From positions 1 through 25,616 of the forward strand of contig VBBA01000160.1 in NCBI GenBank assembly GCA_005888675.1: a stretch of 25,616 nucleotides of DNA. Reading direction: 5' to 3'. The DNA is from Candidatus Bathyarchaeota archaeon. GTDB taxonomy: Archaea > Thermoproteota > Bathyarchaeia > 40CM-2-53-6. The position numbers and the translations under genes were made by a program. This document shows positions 7,667 to 15,212 of the stretch, in pieces (the first letter of the stretch is position 1; every line of letters begins with the position of its first letter). The notes under the pieces are model-generated. The model made no database searches and had not been told where the DNA came from. It was given only the letters and a program-made list of their open reading frames with translations.

Positions 7667-9151
7667 TTGAAACAGGAAGAGGTCAAGAAGCCTGTGCACA
7701 AGGGACTGATCAGAACCCTTGGAACTGGAGGGCTCTTCTCGATCGGATACGCTGACGTGGGCGCAGGTATCTTCCTAGCATTAGGGCTTGTTGCATTGCA
7801 CGCTGGATATGCGACTCCACTCGCGATAGGGGTAGCAGCTATTGCATACGCTCTGACGGGCTTGACGTACGCTGAGCTCTCGTCCACATACCCAATGGCG
7901 GGCGGCTCAGCGACTTATGCCCGGGCAGCGTTCGGAGATGGTGTCAGTTTCGTTGCTGGCTGGATGCTCTGTCTCGACTATCTCGTTACTTCAGCGATCT
8001 TCTCGATTCCAGCGGTCGGATACCTGTCCTACTTCTACCCTCCCTTGAAAGAGCCCCTTTGGCTTGGAGTAGGAGCAATGCTGATTCTTGCAGGGCTAGT
8101 GGCATTGAACACTATCGGAATCCGTAGTTCGGTCCGGTTCACCCTAGCGTTGAGCATCCTGGATATTGCCAGTGAGATAGCACTCATCACTTTGGGGCTC
8201 GTGCTCGTCTTGATCCCTTCAGGGGCGCTGTTCTCTTGGCCTGGAAAGTTCAATCTCGGGACCTCGTTTCCAGGTCCGCGATGGGATCAGTTCGTGCAGG
8301 GCATCACACTGGCCATGGTCTCATACTTGGGGATCGAGGCTGTCGCGCAGGCCGCAGAAGAGACAAAGGTCGCGGGTCGAACTATTCCAAGAGCAACAAT
8401 GCTCACGGTTACTGTCGTTACAGTGATCTATTTGCTTGTCTCACTCGTGTCAGTGAACCTTGTTCCTCCTCTCATCCTTTCAAGCACGTGGAAGAATGAT
8501 CCTCTGTCTGGCGTTGCCAACAGTCTTCCCGTCGCAGGCTGGGCCCTCGCCATTTGGATCTCCATACTGGGAGCGTCCATTAGCATCATCGGAGCTAACG
8601 CGGGAATAATTGGCTCATCTAGGATGTTGTACGCAATGTCACAGTACAAGCTTCTGCCTGGGAAGTTTGGCGAGATTCATAGTAGGTTCCGGACTCCGTA
8701 CATTTCGATTCTCACCTTCGGATTGGGAAGCATATTGCTCGTGGGATTCAGCACTATGATCAATCTCGGGGATTCGGTTGATCCACTGGTCCTGTTGGGT
8801 AGTCTATACAATGTCGGAGCGCTTATCGCCTATGTCCAAGCTCATCTTAGCGTCATAATCACACGTAATACGGACAGAGAACATTTCCGGCCATTTCGGA
8901 TTCCCTGGTCTATTCGTTTTATGAGAAGGAGGGAAGAGTGGGAGCTACCGATATTGCCATTGGCTGGGATGCTGATCACTGGTGCGATTTGGGTGGCGGT
9001 CATTGCAACACATGAACTGGGAAGATTGCTTGGAGTGGTCTGGGTCTTAATGGGGATGGGGATCTATATCTATTTCCGAAGAAGGAATAATCTACCCGTC
9101 TGGAAACGGGCTGATGTTGAAGTCAGCAACCCTAGACGTGTAGAAGGCTAG
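7667..9151 (+). CDS. APC-superfamily amino acid permease
   Basis: This 494-aa secondary transporter has about 12 membrane helices. The N-terminal SIGYADVGAGIFLALG is the unwound first-helix motif of APC/LeuT-fold permeases. TYAELSSTYPMAGGSATYAR is the typical segment after helix 2. It would import or exchange amino acids or related amines; the substrate is not readable. The start is TTG 7667, preceded by GAGGAG ending 9 nt upstream. It lies 67 nt after the MscS gene and has an AT-rich TATA-like stretch near 7605-7612, so it may have its own promoter. The C-terminus is hydrophilic and basic. Confidence 0.93.
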   Translation: MKQEEVKKPVHKGLIRTLGTGGLFSIGYADVGAGIFLALGLVALHAGYATPLAIGVAAIAYALTGLTYAELSSTYPMAGGSATYARAAFGDGVSFVAGWMLCLDYLVTSAIFSIPAVGYLSYFYPPLKEPLWLGVGAMLILAGLVALNTIGIRSSVRFTLALSILDIASEIALITLGLVLVLIPSGALFSWPGKFNLGTSFPGPRWDQFVQGITLAMVSYLGIEAVAQAAEETKVAGRTIPRATMLTVTVVTVIYLLVSLVSVNLVPPLILSSTWKNDPLSGVANSLPVAGWALAIWISILGASISIIGANAGIIGSSRMLYAMSQYKLLPGKFGEIHSRFRTPYISILTFGLGSILLVGFSTMINLGDSVDPLVLLGSLYNVGALIAYVQAHLSVIITRNTDREHFRPFRIPWSIRFMRRREEWELPILPLAGMLITGAIWVAVIATHELGRLLGVVWVLMGMGIYIYFRRRNNLPVWKRADVEVSNPRRVEG

Positions 9152-9232
9152 CTTTGCTTTCCTTGCCTGGCAACTCTTAGACGTGCACTCTTGGAGATAA
9201 CCCCGGAAGTCAAGATTGCAAGGCCTATCGAT

Positions 9233-9254
9233 CGTTCACCAGCGATCGTGAACG
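9233..9254 (+). terminator. Inverted repeat downstream of the permease gene
   Basis: CGTTCAC (9233-9239) and GTGAACG (9248-9254) form a perfect 7-bp stem with an 8-nt loop, about 80 nt after the permease stop. No T-run follows directly, so it could be a 3'-end stabiliser, a processing site or a protein-binding site, not necessarily a terminator. Confidence 0.35.
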
Positions 9255-9362
9255 CCCAAGCCAAACAGCCAGCGAATCCCCGAGCACGACCAACACCTGG
9301 GTAAACACTCGTTGATCCCGGAAAAAAAAGAAAGTTTTCACACCGTTCTTACAAAACACCCC

Positions 9363-9604
9363 TAAGAATTGTTATTGGCCCCCACCCCCATTATTTTTCT
9401 CCAGCCAACACACCACACCTATGAATACTTTCACAGAGGTCCACGCTCACTCGCCACCTCGTCCCTCGACGAGCCATAAACCAACGCAAACTATCCTGAA
9501 AAAAAACTCTCAATCCGGCCCATGAGGAAACTCACGAGGAACCATTCAATCCAAAACATGCGAAAATAAGAATTCTTATTACTAGACCCCTAGCCAAGAA
9601 TTCT
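9363..9604. repeat. AAGAATT-centred repeated palindromic elements
   Basis: AATAAGAATTCTTATT (9565-9580) is a perfect 16-bp palindrome. TAAGAATTGTTATT (9363-9376) matches 13 of 14 bases of its core TAAGAATTCTTATT (9567-9580). A third shorter copy, AAGAATTCT, is at 9596-9604. Such repeated dyads in non-coding DNA can be binding sites for a dimeric regulator, but no target gene start is close by. Confidence 0.45.
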
Positions 9605-9729
9605 CGACCTGAGCCCGAACAAAACCAGCCAGTCCTTCGTCATGGAGCAAACCCGGTAAAAAGCTCGAATCCACGTGCGACCAGAACCCGCAAGCCTCCC
9701 TAAAGCGGACGACCTCTTACTGTATTGCT

Positions 9730-9954
9730 TCACCGCTCATAGCGGCCCAGGTTTTCCAGCTTGTACTGCACGTGCTTCTCAAGCTGCTTCGTCAACAACA
9801 TTCCACTCTTCATCGTATTGTAGATGTAAAGCCAGTAATCTTTCTGCTCCGCACCTAGTTTCAGGGCGAAGAGTTCGAGCTGATCGAGAAGATTCATCAC
9901 ATCCCGGTCACGCAATATCCTATCCACACTCAGCCTAGAGGAATCCTTTCTCAC
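9730..9954 (-). CDS. Small helical protein of unknown function downstream of the cysK-like gene
   Basis: This 74-codon frame runs from GTG 9954, overlapping the end of the PLP-enzyme gene by 20 nt. GTG 9927, 7 nt after that gene's stop, is an alternative giving 65 residues. The product is predicted to be almost wholly helical, rich in Leu, Lys and Asp/Glu, with DQLELFALKLGAEQ and YWLYIYNTMKSG. It has no cysteines, signal peptide or membrane helix. The amino-acid balance looks like a real protein, and the overlap suggests coupling to the enzyme. I do not recognise a family, and a chance open frame is still possible. Confidence 0.5.
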   Translation of the reverse strand: MRKDSSRLSVDRILRDRDVMNLLDQLELFALKLGAEQKDYWLYIYNTMKSGMLLTKQLEKHVQYKLENLGRYER

Positions 9955-10903
9955 TCATCCACTTATCAGAAAACAGCTTGCTAAGATAATTACGTCCAGT
10001 ATCCGGTAAGAGAGTCACAACAACCTGCTTCTCCATCAATCCCTCAGCCATCTTCAACGCTCCCACAACTGCGGCTCCCCCTGAGCCGCCCACAAGGATC
10101 GACTCCTCACGTGCTAGACGCCTTGCCATGTGAAACGCGTCCCTATCAGAGACTCTCACGAATTCATCGACAAGCGACATGTCGAACGTTCCAGGCATGA
10201 AATCCTCTCCTATGCCCTCGACAAAGTATGGATGAGCCTCCTCCTTCTTTCCCTGAAACCTCTGATAAAATATGGACCCTTCAGGATCGACGCCCACAAT
10301 CCGAATCTTACGCTTCCTTTCTTTCAAGTACCGACCCGTCCCCGTGATCGTCCCGCCCGTTCCAACTCCACAGACCAACATGTCCAACTCCCCATCAGTC
10401 TGCCTGTATATCTCCGGACCAGTAGTCTGATAATGTGCCAAGGGATTCATCTTGTTCACATATTGATTGGGCATGAAACTATTGGGCGTCTCCCTAGCCA
10501 ATCTTTCAGCAACTCGAATGTAGTGCTGTGGCGAATCTGGCGGAACATTTGTGGGTGTTACAACGACCTCTGCTCCGAAGGCTCGGAGCAACGATCGCTT
10601 CTCCTCGCTCATCTTGTCCGGCATCGTGAAGATCATCTTGTAACCCTTCACAGACGCGGCCATCGCCAAACCCATTCCAGTATTTCCACTCGTAGGCTCG
10701 ATTATAGTCCCGCCAGGCTTCACAAATCCCTGCTTCTCCGCTGTCTCAATCATTGCGATCCCTATTCTGTCCTTCACGCTGCCGCCTGGATTCAAGCTCT
10801 CAAGCTTCAGCAGCATGATAGGCTTCACATTCTTCGCGATCTTGTTCAACCGGACAAGCGGTGTGTTGCCTATCAATCCAAGAATACTATCATAATACTG
10901 CAT
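9935..10903 (-). CDS. PLP-dependent cysteine synthase / cystathionine beta-synthase-type enzyme
   Basis: This 322-aa fold-type II PLP enzyme carries the Schiff-base lysine K44 in GGSVKDR, the substrate loop EPTSGNTGMG and the phosphate-binding GTGGTITGTG. Later features such as GVDPEGSIF, VEGIGEDF and ESILVGGSGGAA resemble cystathionine beta-synthase more than bacterial CysK. The C-terminal CBS-domain pair of eukaryotic-type enzymes is absent. It could make cysteine from O-acetylserine or O-phosphoserine, or cystathionine from serine and homocysteine; the sequence alone does not separate these. A TATA-like TAATATTC around 10930-10938 (reverse strand) would start transcription near 10907, so ATG 10903 would have almost no leader. 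Confidence 0.92.
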   Translation of the reverse strand: MQYYDSILGLIGNTPLVRLNKIAKNVKPIMLLKLESLNPGGSVKDRIGIAMIETAEKQGFVKPGGTIIEPTSGNTGMGLAMAASVKGYKMIFTMPDKMSEEKRSLLRAFGAEVVVTPTNVPPDSPQHYIRVAERLARETPNSFMPNQYVNKMNPLAHYQTTGPEIYRQTDGELDMLVCGVGTGGTITGTGRYLKERKRKIRIVGVDPEGSIFYQRFQGKKEEAHPYFVEGIGEDFMPGTFDMSLVDEFVRVSDRDAFHMARRLAREESILVGGSGGAAVVGALKMAEGLMEKQVVVTLLPDTGRNYLSKLFSDKWMSEKGFL

Positions 10904-10966
10904 AATACAGATCGAACCTGCGTTAGAACGGAATATTAGCCGTCTAATAGGTTACGGCGGCCAAAT

Positions 10967-11395
10967 CTAATGGATCTTATCGTATAACACGAGATAGCCG
11001 AGCCCGATGAACAATACGATCATCACCATGGAAACGAAGAGCATCGTGTAGGCTCTCGCCGGACGATAAGCATACCTTGTGCTCAAATGCATTAGATAGA
11101 GTCCAAACAATCCTAGTCCAAAGATCACCATAGCAAAGACAAATTCCTGAGTCGTCTGATTATGAATGTCGCCCGGATAGACGAAGCTAAACCCACCCGG
11201 ACGATTGACCAATGGAGTGTTCGGCTGGACAAGGATGAACAATCCACCGGCAGTTACGAAGGTTGTGAATCCGACGATTAAGATCATCGCTAAGGGAAGC
11301 AGGGGTCTACTTGAGCCAGGCGCCAGCTTGACAATGCTCATTCTAAAAGCGAGATTGTTCAGAGAACGCTTGAGCCGATACATCCTCATTCCCAT
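10967..11395 (-). CDS. Three-helix membrane protein of unknown function
   Basis: This 142-aa protein has a basic, probably cytoplasmic N-terminus (residues 1-30), then membrane helices at about 33-54, 86-104 and 115-137. The loop between helices 1 and 2 contains NRPGGFSFVYPGDIHNQTTQ and should face outward. The layout (helix, PG-rich outer loop, Q/E before the next helix) loosely recalls the membrane part of OST3/OST6-like oligosaccharyltransferase subunits, but the match is weak and I would not name it so. GAGGAG lies 9 nt before ATG 11395. It is transcribed divergently from the zinc-ribbon gene and in the same direction as the cysK-like gene, which has its own promoter. Confidence 0.72.
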   Translation of the reverse strand: MGMRMYRLKRSLNNLAFRMSIVKLAPGSSRPLLPLAMILIVGFTTFVTAGGLFILVQPNTPLVNRPGGFSFVYPGDIHNQTTQEFVFAMVIFGLGLFGLYLMHLSTRYAYRPARAYTMLFVSMVMIVLFIGLGYLVLYDKIH

Positions 11396-11563
11396 TCTAA
11401 CCTGCTCCTCTATGTGCCGATCGCAGCCTCGAGCATACAGTATTTGCTATCAAAGAGAAACGAGCGTATTAAGGCCTGCTTTCCCATCGCCCTCACTGTT
11501 TTAATAGTACGATGGACATTCTACAACCTCCTCCGCTCCGTAACGATCATACGACGTGTCAGC

Positions 11564-11755
11564 TTGTTGCCACAACGAATTTTTTGCTCGAAATGTTCGG
11601 AGCCGCTTTACGCTGGACTGGAACTTGAAACACCGGTCGAAGTTATACAGAGGAACGGTGGCTACTGCCCAAAGTGCGGAAAGAAGTTGTCTTTCGAGGT
11701 TGAAAATCTCAAGATCAATCAGGCAACCTCAAGGCTCGGACCGGGACCATCCTAA
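11564..11755 (+). CDS. Small zinc-ribbon protein
   Basis: This is a protein of about 63 aa with two CxxC knuckles, C8-C11 (FCSKC) and C35-C38 (YCPKC), a classical four-cysteine zinc ribbon. The frame is open further upstream to 11414, but those residues are hydrophobic and basic without similarity to the ribbon, and a TATA-like TTTAATAGT at 11499-11507 predicts transcription start near 11531. TTG 11564 or TTG 11567 is therefore preferred. It ends 56 nt before gcvT and is probably cotranscribed. Such proteins can be RNA- or protein-binding adaptors; the partner is unknown. Confidence 0.68.
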   Translation: MLPQRIFCSKCSEPLYAGLELETPVEVIQRNGGYCPKCGKKLSFEVENLKINQATSRLGPGPS

Positions 11756-11811
11756 GGAAAAACCCTTTCTTCACAACTCCAAACGCTGAGCCCCTAGGAC
11801 GACTGGATAAA

Positions 11812-13002
11812 ATGAGCAAGAAGACACAAGTTTACCAATATCATGCGAAGCATGGAAACATTGTAGAGTACGCAGGCTACGACCTCCCGGTCTGGTACGA
11901 AGGAATCACAGCAGAATGCAAGCAAGTCAGGGAACACGCAGGCGTCTTTGACGTTTCTCACATGGGAAGAGTAATTGTCGAGGGCGCAGGAGCCGCAAAG
12001 TTCCTAGACCAAGTCACCACAAATGATGTCTCAGGACTTGGTGTCAACAAGGGACAATACTCACTGCTCTGCAACTTGAGAGGAGGAATAATAGACGACC
12101 TTACAGTATTTCGACTGGGCACAAGCCGATACCTCATCGTTTACAACGCGGCGAACAGAGAGAAGAACTGGAACTGGCTCCTGAAAAATCAGGATCATTT
12201 CAATGTCCAGCTCAAGGACGTAAGCGAGACAGTTGCAATGTTCGCCGTCCAAGGACCAAGAGCTCGCGACATCCTCAGAGCATTATCGGGAACAGACCTG
12301 GAGAACATCGAACGATACTCCGCCTCGGAGGCTAAGGTCAACGATATCCCAGTATTGATCACCAGAACCGGCTATACCGGCGAGGACGGCTTCGAGATCT
12401 ACATCTGGGACACTACACCGGACAAGCCAGACAAGGCTATGCACGTCTGGAACAAGATTATCGATAGAGGTAGACAAGTTGGGCTCCATGCCGTAGGCCT
12501 AGGAGCCAGAGACGTGTTGAGGCTCGAAGCTGGAATGTGCCTCTATGGAAATGATATCGATGAAAAAACAACCCCCGTTCAGGCGAGACTTATGTTTGTG
12601 ACCCGGCTCGAGAAACCAGATTTCATCGGCAAGAAACCGATAGAGCAGGAGAGGGAGAAAGGACCCAGCAGGATCCGTATAGGATTCAAAATTGTCGGCA
12701 AGGGCATCCCAAGAAAGGGACAGGAAATATTGTCCGATGCTCAAGAAGTGGGCCTCGTAACAAGTGGGACCTTATCTCCTACACTAAGAGAGAGTGTAGG
12801 AATGGGATTTGTAAGGCCACAATATGCAAAAATCGGAGAGAAGTTGAGCGTGAGAATAAGGGACCGAGTCGTCCCAGCTGTTGTTGTCAAGCTCCCATTC
12901 TACCAACGTCGCTCCGATAACCGAGTCATCGTCTACGGTACTGAAATTGGACTGGCCGATTTTCGAAGACGAGGCGGCCAAAGACAAACCGTTGCCGTCT
13001 AA
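11812..13002 (+). CDS. gcvT: Aminomethyltransferase, glycine cleavage system T protein
   Basis: This 396-aa protein has the folate-binding GcvT domain and the C-terminal barrel domain. It would transfer the methylene group from aminomethyl-lipoyl-H protein to tetrahydrofolate (or a tetrahydropterin), releasing ammonia. Characteristic segments are GVFDVSHMGR (about 44-53), RGGIIDDLTVF with catalytic D95/D96, TGYTGEDGFEIY, GLGARDVLRLEAGMCLYGND and IDEKTTPVQA. About 30 residues follow the usual family end (LPFY). This tail is Arg-rich and may be lineage-specific. The genes for GcvH, GcvP and lipoylation are not in the window. ATG 11812 has only a weak GGAT upstream. Confidence 0.95.
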   Translation: MSKKTQVYQYHAKHGNIVEYAGYDLPVWYEGITAECKQVREHAGVFDVSHMGRVIVEGAGAAKFLDQVTTNDVSGLGVNKGQYSLLCNLRGGIIDDLTVFRLGTSRYLIVYNAANREKNWNWLLKNQDHFNVQLKDVSETVAMFAVQGPRARDILRALSGTDLENIERYSASEAKVNDIPVLITRTGYTGEDGFEIYIWDTTPDKPDKAMHVWNKIIDRGRQVGLHAVGLGARDVLRLEAGMCLYGNDIDEKTTPVQARLMFVTRLEKPDFIGKKPIEQEREKGPSRIRIGFKIVGKGIPRKGQEILSDAQEVGLVTSGTLSPTLRESVGMGFVRPQYAKIGEKLSVRIRDRVVPAVVVKLPFYQRRSDNRVIVYGTEIGLADFRRRGGQRQTVAV

Positions 13003-13147
13003 GGGCATCTTTCAATCGTTCGATGGCAATTAATCAACTGGAGCTGGAAAAGTGACACATCTGGAAAAATGTCCGTGATGATTCACCCGGCTAGAATCGT
13101 TATATCCGATCTGATTACCTGGACATGTTTAGCTAGATTGACAAGCC

Positions 13148-13753
13148 TTGACCGGCCGGTTTATCGTCATTGAAGGAATAGACCAGTCAGGGAAGGAAAC
13201 CCAGACTAGACTTCTCGCTAGACGGCTCAAGTGGGACGGACATAAGACAGAGAAACTCAGCTACCCAATCTACAACAGCTTTTCCGGCCGTGAGATTGCA
13301 GCCTTCCTCGACGGCAAACGCTCCTATCCTCACCAAGTGCTTCACATGCTCTACTCCATGAACAGATGGGAAAGCCTTGAGAAACTACGAGAGCTACTTC
13401 GAGACTCTGATTATATTATTGTCGACCGCTATTATCCCTCAAACCTAGCCTACGGAATCGCAAGAGGCCTGGATGAAAGATGGTTGTCGAACCTGGACGC
13501 GGGTCTACCTGAGCCCGACCAAGTCATTCTGGTTGATACATCCGTTGAAGCATCCTTCACGAGAAAGACATCTGGTAGGGACGTTCATGAAAGAGATACG
13601 CTATTCCTGCAGAAAGTAAGAAAGGCGTACCTTGATCTCGCCAAACGGAGAAAGTGGACCATAGTCAATGGTGATCGTTCCCTTGCAGAGGTCAATGAGG
13701 AGTTATGGAAGGCATTGAAGAGTCCTGGACGTCGATCAAGGGGGAAACCGTAA
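13148..13753 (+). CDS. tmk: Thymidylate kinase
   Basis: This 201-aa P-loop kinase would phosphorylate dTMP to dTDP. The P-loop GIDQSGKETQT begins at about residue 10, in the family form GxDxxGKxTQ. VDRYYPSNLAYG carries the DRY-type dTMP-binding motif, and a lid region with Arg/Lys follows (SFTRKTSGRDVHE). Length is normal. The start is TTG 13148; a TATA-like GTTATATCC near 13099-13107 gives a transcription start near 13125-13130. The 3' end overlaps the convergent minus-strand gene by 18 nt. Confidence 0.93.
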   Translation: MTGRFIVIEGIDQSGKETQTRLLARRLKWDGHKTEKLSYPIYNSFSGREIAAFLDGKRSYPHQVLHMLYSMNRWESLEKLRELLRDSDYIIVDRYYPSNLAYGIARGLDERWLSNLDAGLPEPDQVILVDTSVEASFTRKTSGRDVHERDTLFLQKVRKAYLDLAKRRKWTIVNGDRSLAEVNEELWKALKSPGRRSRGKP

Positions 13754-14359
13754 ACCTTTCCGAACTCCAACTCTCTTTAGTGTCCCAGCGACGTTCTGTC
13801 GTGGTGCCTCGACGTTCTCTTTTCGAAGTCTTGGATAACCCAGCTTCTGTAACTCTGCATCAATCTGTCCAATTAGTATCGTGATGATCTCTTCGGGTTC
13901 TATACGTCTCATGCCCCTGAGATGATGCACATACATTTCCATCCTATCTGATCTGAAGAGGAGACGTGCTAGGAATCGATCTTCTCGCGCGGTATGCCGC
14001 TTTTTATCCGTAACAGCGTACCGTGCGTTGAAAGCTAGGTCGAGTGTTGGAAACGGACCTTTGTTCTCGATTCTGTGCAGTAATCTCTCTTGTTCTTTAT
14101 CATCAAATACATCGAAGGCTTCAGCGTTGCCCACGCCCAGCTTGAAACTCACAGTCCCATGGTAATAGCCGTCGTGATCGGATATCGAGAGTTCCATTGG
14201 CAGGCTAAGGATGGACATCGACCGGAGTGCCAGCAAGACTGCTCTCTGGAGATTCTCGGCGTTGATTTCATGATCGAAAAAAGCCCTTGAGTGTAGGACA
14301 GTTGGGAAGTTGAGAAGTGCACCGAGCCAAGGATCATCATCGTCCCTTTTGAAACTCAT
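13736..14359 (-). CDS. Hypothetical soluble protein, family not recognised
   Basis: This 207-aa protein has no membrane segment, signal peptide or cysteines. It starts with an acidic cluster (MSFKRDDDDPW) that is followed by a mix of strands and helices and ends with a very basic tail (about 180-207). HDGYYHGTVSFKLGVG and RFLARLLFRSDRMEMYVHHLRGMR look like core beta strands, and EEIITILIGQIDAELQKLG is a clear amphipathic helix. The gene is convergent with tmk and overlaps its 3' end. A TATA-like element near 14418 (reverse strand) lies about 60 nt upstream. No function is proposed. Confidence 0.8.
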   Translation of the reverse strand: MSFKRDDDDPWLGALLNFPTVLHSRAFFDHEINAENLQRAVLLALRSMSILSLPMELSISDHDGYYHGTVSFKLGVGNAEAFDVFDDKEQERLLHRIENKGPFPTLDLAFNARYAVTDKKRHTAREDRFLARLLFRSDRMEMYVHHLRGMRRIEPEEIITILIGQIDAELQKLGYPRLRKENVEAPRQNVAGTLKRVGVRKGLRFPP

Positions 14360-14401
14360 TTGGAATCTTCTACCTTAGGCCTAGGAAATGGAGAAGATTG
14401 T

Positions 14402-14419
14402 TCACCCATGACTAGGTGA
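14402..14419. promoter_or_regulatory. Inverted repeat in the divergent intergenic region
   Basis: TCACC (14402-14406) and GGTGA (14415-14419) flank 8 bases and lie next to an AT-rich TTAAGTG stretch that could be a promoter element in either direction. Position between divergent genes suits an operator, but five-base arms occur often by chance. Confidence 0.25.
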
Positions 14420-14587
14420 GTTAAGTGTTGCTGATGAATAATAACGGACTTCTTTTCTCAGCGGAAGAAGGTCTCGACTTCCAGAGTCCCTATGCGGCAA
14501 AGAAGATGCCTATCCATGGAACGTTGGTGAAAGAATGTTCATATCAACGTCGGACATCGGAGTTCTCTAGAATCAACAGGAGCGAAG

Positions 14588-14755
14588 ATGAGAGTGTCGC
14601 GGCGAAGCGCAGCCCAATTGTGGAGGAAGTGTCCCTCATGCGATCGGGAACTCTTCTCTGAAGACCGCTTCTGCCTAGTCTGCAAGCAATGTATCTACTG
14701 CTGTAACAGTGAACACATAGTCAGAACGAGAACAACACCGGGTCACGCGCATTAG
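14588..14755 (+). CDS. Cysteine-rich zinc-binding microprotein
   Basis: This 55-aa protein is encoded from ATG 14588 with a good AGGAG element at 14578-14582, 5 nt upstream. It has CPSC at 15-18, then C29, C32, C35, C38 and C39 in FCLVCKQCIYCC, and H43. That is seven cysteines and nearby histidines within 29 residues, enough for one zinc site with extra ligands or two sites. The N-terminus is basic (RVSRRS), suggesting nucleic-acid contact. It is followed by a hairpin at 14775-14798. The cysteine spacing in a short frame with a proper SD makes a chance ORF unlikely. I do not recognise a named family. Confidence 0.68.
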   Translation: MRVSRRSAAQLWRKCPSCDRELFSEDRFCLVCKQCIYCCNSEHIVRTRTTPGHAH

Positions 14756-14774
14756 GCGGCTTTTTAGAACTCCG

Positions 14775-14798
14775 AGACCTTGGTACAGAGGTCTTGCC
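14775..14798 (+). terminator. Hairpin after the cysteine-rich microprotein gene
   Basis: AGACCT (14777-14782) pairs with AGGTCT (14791-14796) and the stem extends by one G-T and one C-G pair to about 8 bp with an 8-nt loop. It lies 20 nt after the stop at 14755, behind a short T-run (14761-14765). It could mark the transcript end before the UPF0147 promoter. Confidence 0.4.
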
Positions 14799-14879
14799 TT
14801 GATAGAAATCTTTTAAGGTAAAGTTGTCCCTCCTCTCCTCAGGCTAGAATGCGCCCAGAGCTTGTAATGGTGATATGGC

Positions 14880-15158
14880 TTGCAAAAAGCGAAGCGGAAG
14901 GAAGAGTACGAGTCTCGTATCAAGCAAGCCTTAGGCGTGCTGAACGAGGTCTCTAATGATAACACAACCCCTCGGAACATCAGGCGCGCCGCCAAAAGCG
15001 CTATGGACGCGCTCCAGGTTCCCGGTCACTCTATGGCGGTTCGAGCGTCAAATGCAATCTCCACACTAGACGATATCTCGCAGGACCCGAACATGCCTCC
15101 GTACACTCGAGTAAAGTTATGGAACGTTGCGAGCATTCTCGAAGCGATAAAGGACTGA
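14880..15158 (+). CDS. UPF0147 family protein
   Basis: This 92-aa all-helical protein is of the archaeal UPF0147 family, recognised by NTTPRNIRRAAKSAMDAL, MAVRASNAISTLDDIS and DPNMPPYTRVKLWNVASILE. The family is widespread in archaea and has no established function. The start is TTG 14880; an in-frame TGA lies just upstream at 14871, so no earlier start is possible. A GGTGAT element lies about 8 nt before it. A TATA-like CTTTTAAGG near 14811-14819 predicts transcription start near 14843. It precedes the MoxR/DUF58 cluster by 54 nt, but that cluster has its own TATA-like element. Confidence 0.93.
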   Translation: MQKAKRKEEYESRIKQALGVLNEVSNDNTTPRNIRRAAKSAMDALQVPGHSMAVRASNAISTLDDISQDPNMPPYTRVKLWNVASILEAIKD

Positions 15159-15175
15159 AAAGTCAATTTAGGACA

Positions 15176-15212
15176 ACTATTTATCGGCTGTTGCCCCCAT
15201 TCTACTGTAGCG
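15176..15212 (+). promoter_or_regulatory. Promoter of the DUF4129-MoxR-DUF58 cluster
   Basis: TATTTATC (15178-15185) is a TATA-like box about 30 nt before ATG 15213, which would give a transcript starting at about 15208 with a leader of only a few bases. No SD element precedes this ATG, which is consistent with leaderless initiation. Confidence 0.5.

Larger units (their letters stand above)
9152..9729. other. Long non-coding stretch, G-poor on the plus strand, with palindromes
   Basis: These 578 bases contain no credible gene on either strand. From about 9300 to 9660 the plus strand is poor in G and rich in A and C, with runs such as CCCCCACCCCC and several A-tracts. It holds an inverted repeat at 9233-9254, a perfect 16-bp palindrome at 9565-9580 and related AAGAATT elements near 9363 and 9596. 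The stretch lies between two convergent transcripts, the permease (plus) and the cysK-like cluster (minus). I see no tRNA, no CRISPR repeats and no decayed protein match. Confidence 0.6.

Noticed and set aside
10130..10939. 269-codon plus-strand frame opposite the PLP enzyme
   Set aside because: Shadow frame rich in His, Arg and Ser; the minus-strand gene has full catalytic motifs.
13074..13114. GTGATGA and CTGA resembling C and D boxes of a C/D guide RNA
   Set aside because: The spacing is too short for C, D', C' and D boxes, and a TATA-like box for tmk lies between them.
14425..14661. 78-codon plus-strand frame from GTG with no recognisable domain
   Set aside because: It has no SD, an unstructured mixed composition, and runs into the cysteine-rich gene in another frame, which has a proper ribosome binding site.
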